DNA of 64,000 bases. Source: Crambe crambe. Lineage: Eukaryota > Porifera > Demospongiae > Poecilosclerida > Crambeidae. Made by a program: the position numbers and the translations under genes. This document shows positions 14,301-25,765 of the stretch, piece by piece. Each line of letters opens with the position of its first letter. The first letter of the stretch is position 1. The DNA lies in the NCBI GenBank assembly GCA_963924555.1, contig OZ004592.1, forward strand, positions 4,340,001 through 4,404,000. Reading direction: 5' to 3'. A model generated the notes under the pieces. That model was given only the letters and a program-made list of their open reading frames with translations, did no database searches and was not told the origin of the DNA.

Positions 14301-17300
14301 AGGACTGTGGTAACCACGGCGACTATCATGATAGTCATGCCTGCAATCAAATAATCATTATCAAAGACAACTGGTAAATTAATTCCATATCAAATCAGTG
14401 CATTGTAGCTCACAATGTTTAGGTTTCAATTCAAAAGGCCACTTTTTTTTAATGCTTTGAGAATAAAGAATGCAACTTTCTCATTGGTCATCACCACCCA
14501 TTTCTGTGTACACTTATGTAACAACCAACATCAGCAGTAGGGTGGAACCCAGAGACAAGAGGGCGAAGAATGCCTTAATTATTCAAGTGTTCCTACCACA
14601 GAAACACATTGATCACTTCTATTTCCTCACAGTAACTTGTCATCTAGCATGTTTTGCCATCTTCCAAGAAAGGGCATACGTTATTATGTACACAGAGTAC
14701 AAGGTACATCAACAGATTGTAGACAGAATTATGGCTGCTCAGTTACCTATACTCGTACTCTCAAGGATATTTTCATTGCATCATTTTATACATGCATATG
14801 TATGATAAGCTGTGACTAGTCTCTTGTAATTATTTTTATTTAATTAGGAGGTAAATTCCAGCAACGATGCAGAAAGTTAGGTGGCTTTAAACTGTTGTTT
14901 AGTCTTGGTTGGTTCTCTACAGGCTCCAGCAGCATGTTGCTTTTATCACAGGCTCTCACTTGACTCAACTCCCTCAAAACCTCTTGATTAATTAGGCATG
15001 AATAAATTGGTTGCCAGAAAAACTTTTTAAAACAATACACGTCCTATTCCTATTCTACAAAGGACTTCTACTTGTAAAGCCCAATCATCTTTGAAGAAAC
15101 ATATAAAGCACAATTTGGCCATTACAATTGTATATTCATTATTAGCTGGCAGAAGCACAGCAAAATATTTTCATCGCAAAACTGATTCATGAAACCCTAC
15201 TCCTGATAACATATTTTCTCTTAATCTAGATGCCATTGGAAGTAATGTATGTAGCCTCTTTCTTATGATTACAGCTACATAGCATTCTTCATTCCAACCT
15301 TCCATTTTCTCCACCACTGAAACCGACACTTCTTCGGTTGTAGGGGTCAGAGGACATGTAGGAATCCCTGGATGACTGAGGAGGTGGGCCTTGCCCTCTG
15401 TGGTCGTACCCATAGTCCCCCCGCTGCGTTCCTCCCCCCCTCCCTGAGTAGTGGGACATGTCAGAGCTGGAACCACCCCCTGATGCCAGATTTCCAAGAT
15501 TGGCGGCTCCAAGAGAGGAAAGCTTTAGCTGTAAAGGGTCTGGTTGAAAGGGTGCTCGCGAGTCCTACACACACAGAGGGAGAAAGGAAGGGTCAATATG
15601 TACTTAGACATAAGCACTGAAAATAAGAGGATCACTTTACAATAATTATGGTAGCTCTAATGAATATAAATGACAACATTAATCTTAATGCACACATGAT
15701 TATATGTCATGTATTGTTATAATAATTAGTATGCATCCTTCCTTTTCATAATTATACTACAGATCCTTGAAAAAAAAAGGAGGTTTTTCAGTGCATCATT
15801 ATGTAGCCCAGTGATATTACTAACAAGAAACTGGCACCATAATAGCTATGCAAGTGAGACACGCTGTAAACATTCCCATGTGAATGACCTCCTCTGGGAA
15901 CTCAACTTCAGTTCCATGACAACGTACTCTGACCTAGAATCTTTTTTTTTTTTCATTAGAAATCTTTTCTTCGGAAGTTTCAAATTTCTCATGTCTAGAA
16001 TCCATGCTGACTTACCATTCTGACTGTCATTGGTCGGTCAGACAACATCTGTCCGTGAAAGAGAGCTGCATATGTAGATGATAGCACATACTAATCACAC
16101 AACCATGAAATTCTTATGGGTAAAAGTTAATTTCCCAAAATCATGAATTTATAAATAATCTCACCAATTGCACCAATAGCATCTGAGGGGTCCTCAAACT
16201 GCACCTCTCCCAATCCCTTGCTCTTTCCATCTCGATCAGTGAGGATGTCAGCATTGACAATCCTTCCAGCTACTTTGAAAACATCCTTCAGTTTCTGCCA
16301 TGTGATGGCATAGTCCAGCTGCAGTGCAGGAGTACCATAAGATGACTCACACATGGAGAGTCATAATTATAGTAGAGCAGGGAAATTGTCGAGGGCGAAA
16401 GACATGAAACTCTTAAAATCCACCAAAAAAACAATAAACTTTTACCCATGAAAATATCCTGCTTTAATAACTGTACTGTACATTTCCAACAAAGACTGTA
16501 GCAGATGGATTGGGATGGGGTTTCCCCCTTCCTCGATAACTCGTAATGCCTGCCTTCTCCCTCTCCTCATGCTGCATATCCTGAGGAAAAAACAATCAAC
16601 AGGCTTCACAATAATCATACAAAGAGAGTGAGCCTTTAATAATGAAATTCCCCCTATCAATCAAACTACTGAAGATTGATATGAATCAAGTAATCCCCAA
16701 CTCATACTTTTAAGTACATACTGCACCTCTTGATGCAATGCTACACACTGTACAGAGAGAGATTACAAATGTACGCAGATGTATGCGGTACTATACTCTC
16801 CCTCAAGACGTCCCAATGAATTTCCCGTCTGCAAGCACTTTAGTGTTCACAACATCCAGCATCATCCCCACCTTATGCTGCTGTTACCAAAACCAACCTT
16901 CTCCCCTGCTACAACACTAGAACAAATAACTCACCCACCAATCGGCTTGTCCATTTGCCACCACCATACCAAATCCCCACTGAAAAAAGACATCACAGTA
17001 CACAACCCAATACCAACCTTCCTGAGAAATATCTTCCTGTTGTCAAGCTCCGTATTGTTTAGCTTCCGCAGAGCAGTCTCAGCACCCTCCATATCCTCAT
17101 ATATCACCAGCCTTTGCACATCACATCACAGACAGACCCACAGATCAGACCCAGAACGACCGCCACCACAGACATGTCATGACACCATATCAAACCACAT
17201 TGATCAGATAGACATACCACTAAACCAGGCAGTTATTCTACAGTACTTAGGTCAAGTATACATGAAGATGGAGTTACTGACACGGATAACACAGACGATC

Positions 17301-18078
17301 ATACACATTCAGATAACAAATAGACTATCACACACACACATTCACCTGTCTATGCTAAAACAATAATCACACTCTAAGATCACATCATGTGCCTCTGCAT
17401 GTTACAGCAGACTCATACACATACAATCTTGCCTGTCCACATAAACTAGTGTAGAATCATGCAAACAAGAGACTCACCCTATTCCCTGTAAGGACAGAAC
17501 AAGAAAGAATAATGTATATAGTTTTAATGGTATGTAATGGTGCTTACCCTCGAGTTACCATGAGCATCCTTGAATATGTCACACTTGATGACTGGTCCAG
17601 CTATGAAAAGAGAATCGAAAACATAAACCCAATTACTGAAGAAAGAAAGAAAGAAAAAAAAAAAGATACCTGCTATGTGTGGTACTGTGTGTGTGGTGGA
17701 CATGTGTGTAAAGGTGTAAATCTGTCATTCAATCAGGTGTGCAAATTTAATACCTTTCCGCATGTAATCTTTGAGCCTTTGCCAGGTGGTACTGTAGCTC
17801 AGGTTGGCAACAAAAATACGATTACTACCATTGTCGTCTTCATGTGACCTATCCCTTTCACTGCGGTCATGCCCCCCCCTACTGGTAGAATAGGGTGCCC
17901 GTCTCCAGTTCCTGCTGGAGAGGGAGGAACCCCTTATTGGAGCCCCAACGTACTCTCTCTCCTCATAATCCTGTCCAAAGGGGAGAGTGCTGGAACCCTG
18001 ATTGGAATTCATCTCTTCGGCTATTTCATCCAAGCTACGGTCCATTCTGTGTCTCCCATAGCTTTCTCCACCCGACAT
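11391..18078 (-). CDS. HNRNPM: hnRNP M / MYEF2-like RNA-binding protein, three RRMs
   Basis: Complete gene, 11 coding exons, 503 residues: 18078-17754, 17600-17548, 17485-17478, 17111-17018, 16580-16482, 16318-16165, 16065-16016, 15564-15299, 14340-14097, 12274-12121 and 11455-11391 (TAA). The order is an Arg/Ser/Asp-rich N-terminus, RRM1 (RNP2 IFVANL, then a microexon giving RGIG before LVIYEDMEGAETALRKLNN), RRM2 (TVFVGN; KSKGLGEVQFED; ends ALFHGQMLSDRPMTVRM), a Gly/Arg/Ser/Tyr-rich linker, and RRM3 (LFIRN; RSKGCAVIWFE; last exon EIDGRKLEVRYDRMG). The WQxLKD repeat in every RRM and the FxGQMLxDRPM strand match the hnRNP M/MYEF2 family, which binds pre-mRNA and affects splicing in the nucleus. 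The start is the first ATG of an open exon, 277 bp from the divergent CSN1 start. Family assignment is strong; one-to-one orthology is inferred. Confidence 0.93.
13594..13692. repeat. Tandem duplication, about 48-bp unit x 2
   Basis: GACTTTGTATGAAGGAAA...CTATACAGGAAGG occurs twice in direct succession in the intron between the last two RRM3 exons and the linker exon. Otherwise the 12.3-14.1 kb intron shows nothing recognisable. Confidence 0.85.
17478..17485 (-). other. HNRNPM: 8-nt microexon of the hnRNP M-like gene
   Basis: On the minus strand the string CCTTACAG|GGAATAGG|GTGAGTC gives acceptor, 8-nt exon and donor. The exon before ends in phase 0 (TCG AGG) and the exon after supplies G CTG GTG. 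Only with these 8 bases does RRM1 read SRGIGLVIYED, the expected RNP1 strand; skipping it shifts frame within RRM1. Confidence 0.85.
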
Positions 18079-18355
18079 TCTGGGTATTGAACTACAGTAG
18101 GTAACCTTGTGTCAACGGTAGCACACCCTGGCCGATAGAAGATGAAGCTGCTGCGCCTCCCTCTCTTTTTGAACTTTGTCACGAGGTAGTGGGCGCGGTT
18201 TTGATGATATCACATGACAGTCAGCTGATCCCGGCTCGACCTTTGAACTTTTCTAGGTGAGTGACGTGACATGCCTATTCCAGGAGAGATTCAGCAGGTA
18301 GAGTTAAAAGACTTCTATCTGCTTGATGTCAGAGTTATATAAAATGTTGGTCTAG
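18079..18355. promoter_or_regulatory. Bidirectional promoter, hnRNP M-like gene / CSN1
   Basis: The 277 bp between two divergent start codons hold both 5' UTRs and the promoter. A CRE-like TGACGTGA (about 18,262), CAGCTG and CACATG boxes (about 18,210-18,230) and no TATA box near either start can be seen. CTAG|GTGAGT near 18,255 may be a 5' UTR splice donor, and ATGTTGGTCTAG just before the CSN1 ATG is a three-codon upstream frame. Transcription starts are not determined. Confidence 0.6.
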
Positions 18356-21300
18356 ATGGATTCTATGGAGCCAATGCAAGTTGATGAAGAGAGTGATCCC
18401 CCTATGAATGTGGGGGAATTCAACATTGAGAACCCCAACTTGGACTTGGATGCATACAGCAACAGCTTCACTGGATTGGCAAGAGTTAGGCGCCTCATGT
18501 TCATTGCCAGGCACTGCACTAGCTTTCGTTCTGAAGCATTCAAGTGAGCACATACGTAGCAATGCCAGCCTCCCTTTTTAGGTCCCCCTCCCCCCACTCA
18601 GTATCGGAATCATAAACCTTGACTAATACAACCTGTTCCTCCTGATATGATGAAATAACTCATTTCCTTCCCACGTACTTGTGGTTAGCTCCGGAAGATT
18701 ATAAAGCTGAAATTATCCCCTCAGGTTGGCATTGAGCACAGTGCAGTCCACCCACAACACAACTCTGTACCTGGACATCCGCCAGAAACTCCACCAGTCC
18801 ACAGGAGACCCTAGCTACTCCCCAGACTCTGAAGAGGCCACTTCCCATGTGTCCAGCACCAACAGAAAAGCCGCCATCATGGTACTTAATGTATTAGTCA
18901 CTCTGTCTCTTGAATTTGAATTTCTGTGATTGGTGCAAGCCCTCAAGCCCTCTATTTTCCCATTCTTCTTCGTCATAAGCATATAAAAACTCAGAAGGAT
19001 GTAACATGTGTTAGTGGTCCCTCCTTCCCTTGTGTTTTATTATGGTCTATGTAGCTTCTTCTAGTTCAGCTGTGTAATTCTTGACTGTAGTTGGAGCGTC
19101 TGGACTCTGACCTCAAGAACTACCGAAGCAACTCAATCAAGGAGAGTATCAGAAGGGGCTTTGATGCCCTGGGAGATCACTATCTGGACTGTGGCGACCT
19201 CAAGTAAGTCCTAATCTGTATATTATCCCCTCAAAGGGATGAGTGTGGAAAATGCCTCATTGCAGTGCTTGATAAGAAATTGGTATTGACTGGACATGAA
19301 ATATAGTTTGTCCTAACATTTAACTAGACATTGCATCAGTGTGCATTTTGACCAGTACTTTTTGTCCTGAAAAAGAATGACCAGATATATGGCAATATTG
19401 GCCAGAAAATGGTGTCAGGCTGTCTGTTATCATAAGCTCTGTCATTGCAAAATTTTGAGGAAGCGTCTGCCCAACTACTCTTTAGTTTCCCCTTGCATAA
19501 CTGATCTTACTTTTCATGGTCACATTCTGCAGCCAAGCTCTGAAGATGTACATGAGAGCTCGAGACCACTGCACCAGTGCCAAGCATATAGTGCAACTCT
19601 GCCTCAATGTCATCAAGGTAAGGAAGGAAATCATGACCTTGCCACGGCTATAATGCTTGAAGTCATGTGTCAACTTTCTATTGCTCATCATACATACATA
19701 GGTCAGTGTTCTGCTGGGAAATTGGCAGCAGGTGCTTAACTACTACAATAAGGCAGAGGCTAACCTGGACACTGGTGATGTACGTATGTTTTATTAGAAT
19801 GAATGGAGTTGGTTCCCCCCCCCCCCCCCCCCCCCCCCACAAAAAAAAGAAAAAAGCTAGAGAATGTCATTGCTTCTAAAGTATGTAAATTCTCCACTGA
19901 TTGATATGTCTGACCAAAGTTTTCAGTAGTCGAACAAGTCTTTCTTGTAAAAGTATCTAGTTGCCGTTCTTTAGAATACTGAGCATAGCATTGTTAGTGA
20001 TCAGAGATCCACATATCCTAGTGTAATATCCTAGTGTGATATCCTAGTGTAGTGTAATATTATCATGGTGTAATATCATAGTGTAATATCCTAGTGTAAT
20101 ATCCTAGTGTAATATCCTAGTGTAATATCCTAGTGTAATACATTCTAGTGTGACTTAGAGGGGAGGAAATGTCATTGTGTTGTTATTTTTGCAGCCCAAT
20201 AAATCTGGAGCTGCTCAGCAGGAGGTGGCCACACGCTTGGTGTGTTCTGCTGGTCTGGCAGAGGTGGAGACCAAGAGGTACAAGAATGCAGCACGGTTAC
20301 TCACTAAAGCTTCCATGGAACATTGCAAGTGTCATGATGTGAGTGCCATGACTAACTGTAACCTACTTTTGTGCAAGTACTTTTGATGACCCTTTACCTA
20401 CGGTTGCAGCTGATGTCTCCATACACAGTGGCAGTGTATGGTAGTTTGTGTGCTCTTGCTTCTTATGATAGGCAGGACTTGTACACTAATGTCATTGCAA
20501 GCAGGTAATATTATTGGTGTGTATTTATAATACAATGAGGACACAAAGAAGACGTAAACTTCTTACACATAGCAGATCCCAATGGTGTTCTTTATTTAGA
20601 CATTTCATTCACTATAATACTTCCACTGGCCCTTACAAGGACACAAATGCGTAAACTTCTTACACAAAGCAGATCCCAATGGTGTTCTTTATTTTAGAGA
20701 TTGCATTCACTATATTACTTCCACTGGCCCTTACAGGACCAATTCCTTCAAGCAATTTTTACACTTAATCCAGCTCTTTCAAGCAATTTCTTGAACTCGA
20801 GCCCCAACTGAGAGATGTGCTTCAGAAGTTCCATCAGTCTCGCTATACCAGCTGCCTTAAAACTCTGCAAGAACTGAAGGATACTTTCATGCTGGATGTC
20901 TACCTGTCAGCACACCTGGACACCCTCTACACCATGATCAGAAACAAGGCCCTAATTCAGGTGAGACCTTGGGCTCTGCTGTTGTGTAAGATTGCAGTGC
21001 TGATGTATCATGGTGCATGCTCAGTTTACCTAGTGCTATGGTATAGTATGGTAACTATTGCCTCAATAATCTTCTTCTTCTTCTTCTTCTTCTTCTTCTT
21101 CTTCTTCTTGTGACAACTTGGTTGTGCAGTATTTCAGTCCTTATTTGAGTGTGGATCTGCATCGGATGGCCACTGCCTTCAATACTAGCGTGTCCTCATT
21201 GGAAGATGAACTCACCCAGTTGATCCTGGACTGTCAAATCTCTGCCAGGATAGACTCTCATGCAAAGGTGTAAATTACATGACGTAATTAGATAAATTTT

Positions 21301-22156
21301 CTCTTCTTCTACTTCTACTTTCCCTCTAGGTGATGTATGCCCGAAATGTTAACCAGCGTAGTGCCATATTTCAGAAGGCATTGGAGTTTGGAGAAGCCTA
21401 TCAGTTGAAGACAAAGGTAATGCTAGCATTTTTGGAATCTAAGACTCTAACCCACCCCTGGATCCAAACTTGATGAAGATGGAAACATCATTAGAAACAT
21501 CATTAAAAAGCTAACTTAACTAGGACCCAATGTAGGCTTGGCAATTGTCTTACCTATATATATACAGTCAAACTTAGTGGTGTGAAAAAGATAATTATAG
21601 CATTCATATTGCACTGTGCTTTGGCTTGCACTTTCACGTCACACATTAGATAATTATACTAACTGTGATTTCTACACCTGTGCCACTTCAAAGATGTCTG
21701 TTGAGTGCATTAAGTTCAACAACTTGAGGGTGCTTCACCCCCAAATTCAAGCAAGACAATAAAAGGATGCTCAAAAAGTGGCAGGGCCATCATAGTGTGT
21801 GCACTGTGTGTGTCAAGTAGTAATAGGGACTGGAGTGAGTGTCTGAGATAGAATCTTAGTTTTGAGCATTATCTGGTAGAGTGGTATGAGTCATCACCAG
21901 ATGTTGGGTTTAGCCCAGCTTAATCTTTTCTTTCTGTAGTCTCTACTGGTAAGGACCATGTTTCAGAGGCACAACATCCTAATAACTGTGAGTATAACTG
22001 CTCTAGCAATTTTTTTGTCACTTCTAAACCGATATATGTGCACAACTGACCCTTTACAATGTACTTTTTATTAAATAGCATGCCTCTGACACGACCAAGC
22101 AAGGAGAGGGTGATATCAACAGTGAAGCATCCAAGAGAGCCAAGCCTCGTCATTGA
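18356..22156 (+). CDS. GPS1: COP9 signalosome complex subunit 1
   Basis: Complete, 12 coding exons, 465 residues: 18356-18543, 18725-18881, 19091-19203, 19533-19617, 19702-19779, 20195-20338, 20410-20504, 20774-20960, 21130-21267, 21330-21416, 21940-21987 and 22079-22156 (TGA). Every junction is GT-AG and the sum divides by three. Recognised by stretches close to animal CSN1: [46 protein letters not shown]-like [38 protein letters not shown] and [20 protein letters not shown]. The middle is the RPN7/TPR helical repeat and residues of about 330-410 form the PCI domain. CSN1 is a scaffold of the COP9 signalosome, which removes NEDD8 from cullins in nucleus and cytoplasm. The length fits the family (human about 490). 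Exon 3 and exon 11 have stray copies at 35,737 and 63,875. Confidence 0.96.
20015..20152. repeat. GPS1: Short tandem repeat TAGTGTAATATCC
   Basis: About ten degenerate copies of a 13-bp unit in the CSN1 intron between exons 5 and 6. A long C run lies at 19,808-19,838 in the same intron. Confidence 0.9.
20527..20737. repeat. GPS1: Direct duplication of about 100 bp in a CSN1 intron
   Basis: The block CGTAAACTTCTTACAC...CCACTGGCCCTTACA occurs twice in tandem between exons 7 and 8. The second copy ends just before the real acceptor (ATCCAG at 20,773). Confidence 0.85.
21070..21109. repeat. GPS1: (TTC)n microsatellite
   Basis: Pure TTC run in the intron before CSN1 exon 9. On the sense strand it forms an extended pyrimidine tract 20 bases before the acceptor TTGTGCAG. 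Confidence 0.9.
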
Positions 22157-22801
22157 TAAATGGAAGTGAAATGACTTATGATGAGCATTGTTAGGTATGA
22201 GATCATCCCTAAGCTGTACTCTAAAAATAATAGCATCACTATCATTACACATTGGTCATATCTTTCTTTTATCAAAAATTTTGGCATAAAATAATAAAAA
22301 TAACTCAATTTTTGATGACATGAATTTAATGGTGTCTATCCTGCCGCTAAAGCCAGTCCACATGTTCCCTTGAGTGGCCTTCATCATGGTCAGGTGTGTG
22401 TGGAAGGTGTGTCCAGGTCACTCTGTGTTCTTGTTGGCTAGGTCCAGGACTAGTACCACCACTGTATTACATACATGTAATATTATAATGGAAACTTATT
22501 AGAGTGACCAAGCACTCTATAATATAAGACCACTCCCAACCAATTACAGACCCGATCCACTCGACTGGAAATGGCACCTATTCCAGGCTCCACCCACCTT
22601 AAGGCCACTGTTCCTGATGGTGAGCCAGATTCTATGCAGTATATGGCCCCATGCTATGCAATATCATAGATCTGCATTGGAACCTGCCTGCAGTCCAGGT
22701 GGCTGCATTACACACTTACAGTCACTTAGTACCTATACCTGTATAATTCTACAGCTACCTGCTTACGGCCCGGAGTGACTTTATTACTGTACAGTATAAT
22801 A
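22157..22801. other. CSN1 3' flank; no gene recognised
   Basis: AT-rich 3' UTR and downstream sequence with AATAAA-like AAATAATAAA near 22,290. A minus-strand stretch near 22,320-22,470 (VVVLVLDLANKNTE, then a stop) looks faintly protein-like but is broken and unassigned. Confidence 0.4.
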
Positions 22802-23064
22802 CAGTGGTTTTACTCAATCTTGCAAAATGCTGAGTGTGCATTCTCGCGCATGCTCGACTTTGAGCCTCGAAAATCTTACCGGAGAAGGTGAGTGGCATGC
22901 TAGTAGGTTAGAACTATACTAGAACAGTCACTAGCTAGCTCTTCAAAGCTTACTTCTCTAAAGTTCTTTCCAAATCTGAGCGCAATTTCAAAATTCAAGC
23001 AGTGCGCATGCGTATACGGATGACGCCTGACGACCAATTTTTGCAAGATTGGGTAAAACCGCTG
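22802..23064. mobile_element. MITE with TA target duplication, 263 bp
   Basis: Starts CAGTGGTTTTACTCAATCTT and ends with the inverse, AAGATTGGGTAAAACCGCTG, giving terminal repeats of about 28 bp. TA flanks both ends (22,800-22,801; 23,065-23,066), as for mariner-type elements. A related copy in the other orientation lies at 61,104-61,331. Confidence 0.8.
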
Positions 23065-23074
23065 TAACGTAGAC

Positions 23075-23788
23075 CATAGACTATATAGGTTCCTACATGG
23101 ACTGGAAACGCCTATTAAATTAATATTAACAAGCACTTCCGGTCGTGTGATATCCGTGTTGCGCCTATTGCGCTGCAGCTGTATCTCCATGAACAGGAAA
23201 GATCACTTTAGTGGTTAACCGTACAAGCTTGTAAGTGGCTATGAAGAGGCTGAACTCTGCCAGGGAGACTATACTACAAGATGCCAAGACCCTGGGATTA
23301 TTGTCAGAGCAAAAGTCGAGTTAAAGTGTGCTCTAGCAGTTAAAATTGCATATAAATACTTTGTGTAATTTTATCTCCTGAAGTAGTTCTATCATCCATA
23401 GTTGATGTGGTTGAGGACTTGAAGTACATGTTAGTAAATTGTTTTAAAAGATACATATCAACTTTCTACTACATTGTTACTAACTACTATACCTTTCTTT
23501 GTTAAATAGTATACCTGCTTTGTGTAATTTTCTAGGACCAAGTTTAACCTATCCAGCTCATACTGTAATATAAGCAGTTCATATAAAGTTTGCAGTGTTG
23601 CATGGTATTGTTTTTATCCATTTGGGGTACATATTTGGTTGTAGAAATTCACTAGACAGTTAATTAATTGATGGAAACAGCCGGCCCAGAATACAATATC
23701 CGGTAAGTATTACCATAAATATACGGAACACCGCAAGGCGGATGTAATTAATCATTTCCAGTCCATTCTGGAACCTCTATAGTCTATG
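23075..23788. mobile_element. Inverted-repeat element, about 714 bp, noncoding
   Basis: Left end CATAGACTATATAGGTTCC...ATGGACTGGAAA pairs with the right end, which reads CATAGACTATAGAGGTTCCA on the minus strand. The TGGAAA ending recalls the P-like ends at 27.6 and 30.3 kb. No open frame of note lies inside. Confidence 0.65.
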
Positions 23789-23799
23789 CGTAGACTCAC

Positions 23800-23916
23800 T
23801 TGAATAAAGCTTGTTTGGTCAGTCTCTGGGTTGCTTCTGAGGAAGATGTCTTGTGATCCAGTGAGACTTTCCTCCCTCGTTGCCCATATATGTACTATTT
23901 CATCGCCATCATGAAC
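23800..23916 (-). CDS. Possible coding exon, unassigned
   Basis: Minus strand: acceptor GCTGTGCAG, then 117 open bases (39 codons, phase 0 to phase 0), then donor CAA|GTGAGT. It reads VHDGDEIVHIWATREESLTG followed by SQDIFLRSNPETDQTSFIQ. Good splice signals and composition suggest a real or recently real exon. I do not recognise the domain, and it does not join in frame to the Ig-like exon at 25,495-25,765, so neighbouring exons are missing or lie elsewhere. Confidence 0.35.
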
Positions 23917-24070
23917 CTGCACAGCATTATTTGCAGCATATAATAGGAATGATTATACTGGGTATAGCTACAAGATTATTATTACACCGAGTATTCTACG
24001 GTTTATAGAACCCCCCTTAATAAGATCAATAACAAGGAAAGAAAAAACATTTATCCTAATAAATGAAGGT

Positions 24071-24400
24071 GATGTAGGGATGACTAGTTAACTGGTCAAA
24101 AAAGAGTTGGAACAAGAGCTGAATAGATGAGATTATGTAAGGATGAAGTCGAATGTGGGTACGTCACACTAGTGATTGCACTCAGGAAACAAGGGTAGGT
24201 TTGAAGGGTGGAAATGGGATCAATCTTTGTTCTGTATATCCAGCCAACAATCCCTACTATTATACACACTATTATCTGAAGCTACCCGACGTATATGTAG
24301 GGATTGTTGGCTGGATATACAGAACAAAGATTGATCCCATTTCCATCCTTCAAACCTACCCTTAATTCCTTACTTTTTTGAGCAATGGTCATCCCTACAT
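24071..24400. mobile_element. Foldback hairpin element, family A (copy 1)
   Basis: Long inverted arms: GGAAATGGGATCAATCTTTG...CCAGCCAACAATCCCTAC on the left, its complement on the right, about 30 bp of loop. The outer arms carry GATGTAGGGATGAC / GGTCATCCCTACAT. Better preserved copy at 48,949-49,261. Confidence 0.85.
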
Positions 24401-24457
24401 TTTTTTCATTTCACAGAAATGTTTTTTCCCTTATAGCTATAATATTATATATAATAT

Positions 24458-24650
24458 AGGATAGCCTATAGCTGGGCTATACGTGTAATGTACTGCAGCC
24501 TTGTATGAAAACAATCCCTACATTTGCATTCACTGCCTATAGCTATTATGGCAGTTGTAAATGTAGGGACTGAGGTTGCAGTACATTATACAGCCCAGCT
24601 AGATTTTACTTAACCTTTTTATTTAGAAGAATTTTTTTTGTGCTCACTTG
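24458..24650. mobile_element. Foldback hairpin element, family B (copy 1)
   Basis: Arms GGATAGCC...TGTACTGCAGCC and GGTTGCAGTACATTA...AGCCCAGC around a loop containing AATCCCTACATTTGC and AAATGTAGGGAC. Second copy at 48,017-48,230. The right flank (TTAGAAGAATTTTTTTTGTG) continues into a block at 24,690-24,830 that recurs at 48,805-48,925. Confidence 0.8.
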
Positions 24651-24841
24651 TTTCTTTTGGCGGAGAAAGATTAGCTAGTGTTCTGAGTGCTACTGAATTG
24701 TGAAGTACCTTAGTCAAAACTAATAGCAAAAGATCAGCCCTCTAACATAGCAGAAACAGAATTTTGATGACTATAGCCAGTAAGTCTGGTGCATCAATCT
24801 TATTAATATAAGTGAAAGGAAAAAAAAATATGCTATTAAAA

Positions 24842-25069
24842 TAAAAGGCATGTAGTGTTAGTTTGTACTTTTACCTAAATTACGCTGCCTTCAATAATAA
24901 TCCCTACATCACTGCCTCCCACCAAGCTGTTTTAATTGTTCATGTCAGTGTAAAAGTTCTGCTTGGTTTAGGCAGTGATGTAGGGATTATTATTGAAGAC
25001 AGCATAATTTGTTCACAGAAACTGTTATAGGTAAAAGTACATACTAACACTAGCTACATGGCCTTTTTA
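24842..25069. mobile_element. Foldback hairpin element, family C (copy 1)
   Basis: Arms AAAAGGCATGTAGTGTTAGT...CAATAATAATCCCTACATCACTGCC and the complement on the right, loop of about 50 bp. Copy 2 lies at 46,493-46,679, inside the duplicated receptor segment, where copy A at 5.3 kb has none. Confidence 0.85.
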
Positions 25070-25494
25070 TAAATTTTTTTCCATTCACGTATTTGTTTAC
25101 TTTTTATTGGCAAGCGAAGCGAACCACTCTCTAGCCTCGTACCCAGGCTCTAAAATTATATGGAGGCCTACAGCCACGCGATCAGTGAGCTTCCCCCCCC
25201 CCCCCCCCCCCCCCCCAAGGTGAAATTCCTAGATGAAACCCTGTAGGCACACTAGTTCAGGCCACTAGACTATTAATTTGATCATTACTTTCTCATTAGA
25301 TGGTTTTGCTCAGACCATAGATGTGGGCGGGCAGCATAGTATTGGTCATTATGCCATTAGTTCAGCCATTTTCTTGGAAAAAATGGCCACATCCTGTGGG
25401 TAAACTGATCGATGAGTGCTACATCCTTTTGCACAAGACCCAAAGACATGGTAACACTTAGTTTTCACTCCCTTGAATTATCAAAGTCTCTTAC

Positions 25495-25765
25495 CTGCTG
25501 TCATGACATTAAAGCAGTATACATCAAAATTTGGACCACCCAGTGGGACTCTGCATGTATAACTGTCTGCATAAGTACTCCTAGAGTTCGTAAAATTGAG
25601 TTTGAAAAGATCCGTTCCCACTGACATTGAAGAACAGCCGCAATCATTGGGAGATATAAAAGATTGACCTTTAGACCAAAGGAGTCCATTCCTTGCACTG
25701 ACGTAAGACAATGGCTGAATCTCCTTCAGCAATTATCACAGGATCAGTGGGTCTTTGGATGAAAT
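25495..25765 (-). pseudogene. Ig-like domain exon with a frameshift
   Basis: Minus strand, acceptor CTTATAG at the upper end and donor GCAG|GTAAGAG at the lower. The first part reads FIQRPTDPVIIAEGDSAIVL; the rest, in another frame, reads VSARNGLLWSKGQSF and later STYADSYTCRVPLGG with the typical DSYTC cysteine. The frame changes about where the first Ig cysteine should be, consistent with a net loss of two bases. Either a pseudo-exon or an assembly error. The parent gene is not visible. Confidence 0.5.

Noticed and set aside
16779..17366. Longest plus-strand open frame (195 codons) opposite the hnRNP M-like gene
   Set aside because: It overlaps verified minus-strand exons and introns, and its translation is His/Thr/Ser-rich with no domain. 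It is a shadow frame.
20015..20152. Possible regularly spaced array in the CSN1 intron
   Set aside because: Simple 13-bp tandem repeat without spacers.
22320..22620. Minus-strand stretch VVVLVLDLANKN, considered as part of a dynein light intermediate chain-like gene
   Set aside because: Stops interrupt it, no splice sites support it, and the resemblance is a few residues only.
25188..25217. Long C runs (also 19,808, 58,030 and 60,000) as functional elements
   Set aside because: Homopolymers are prone to sequencing and assembly error; no associated structure beyond MITE or hAT ends.
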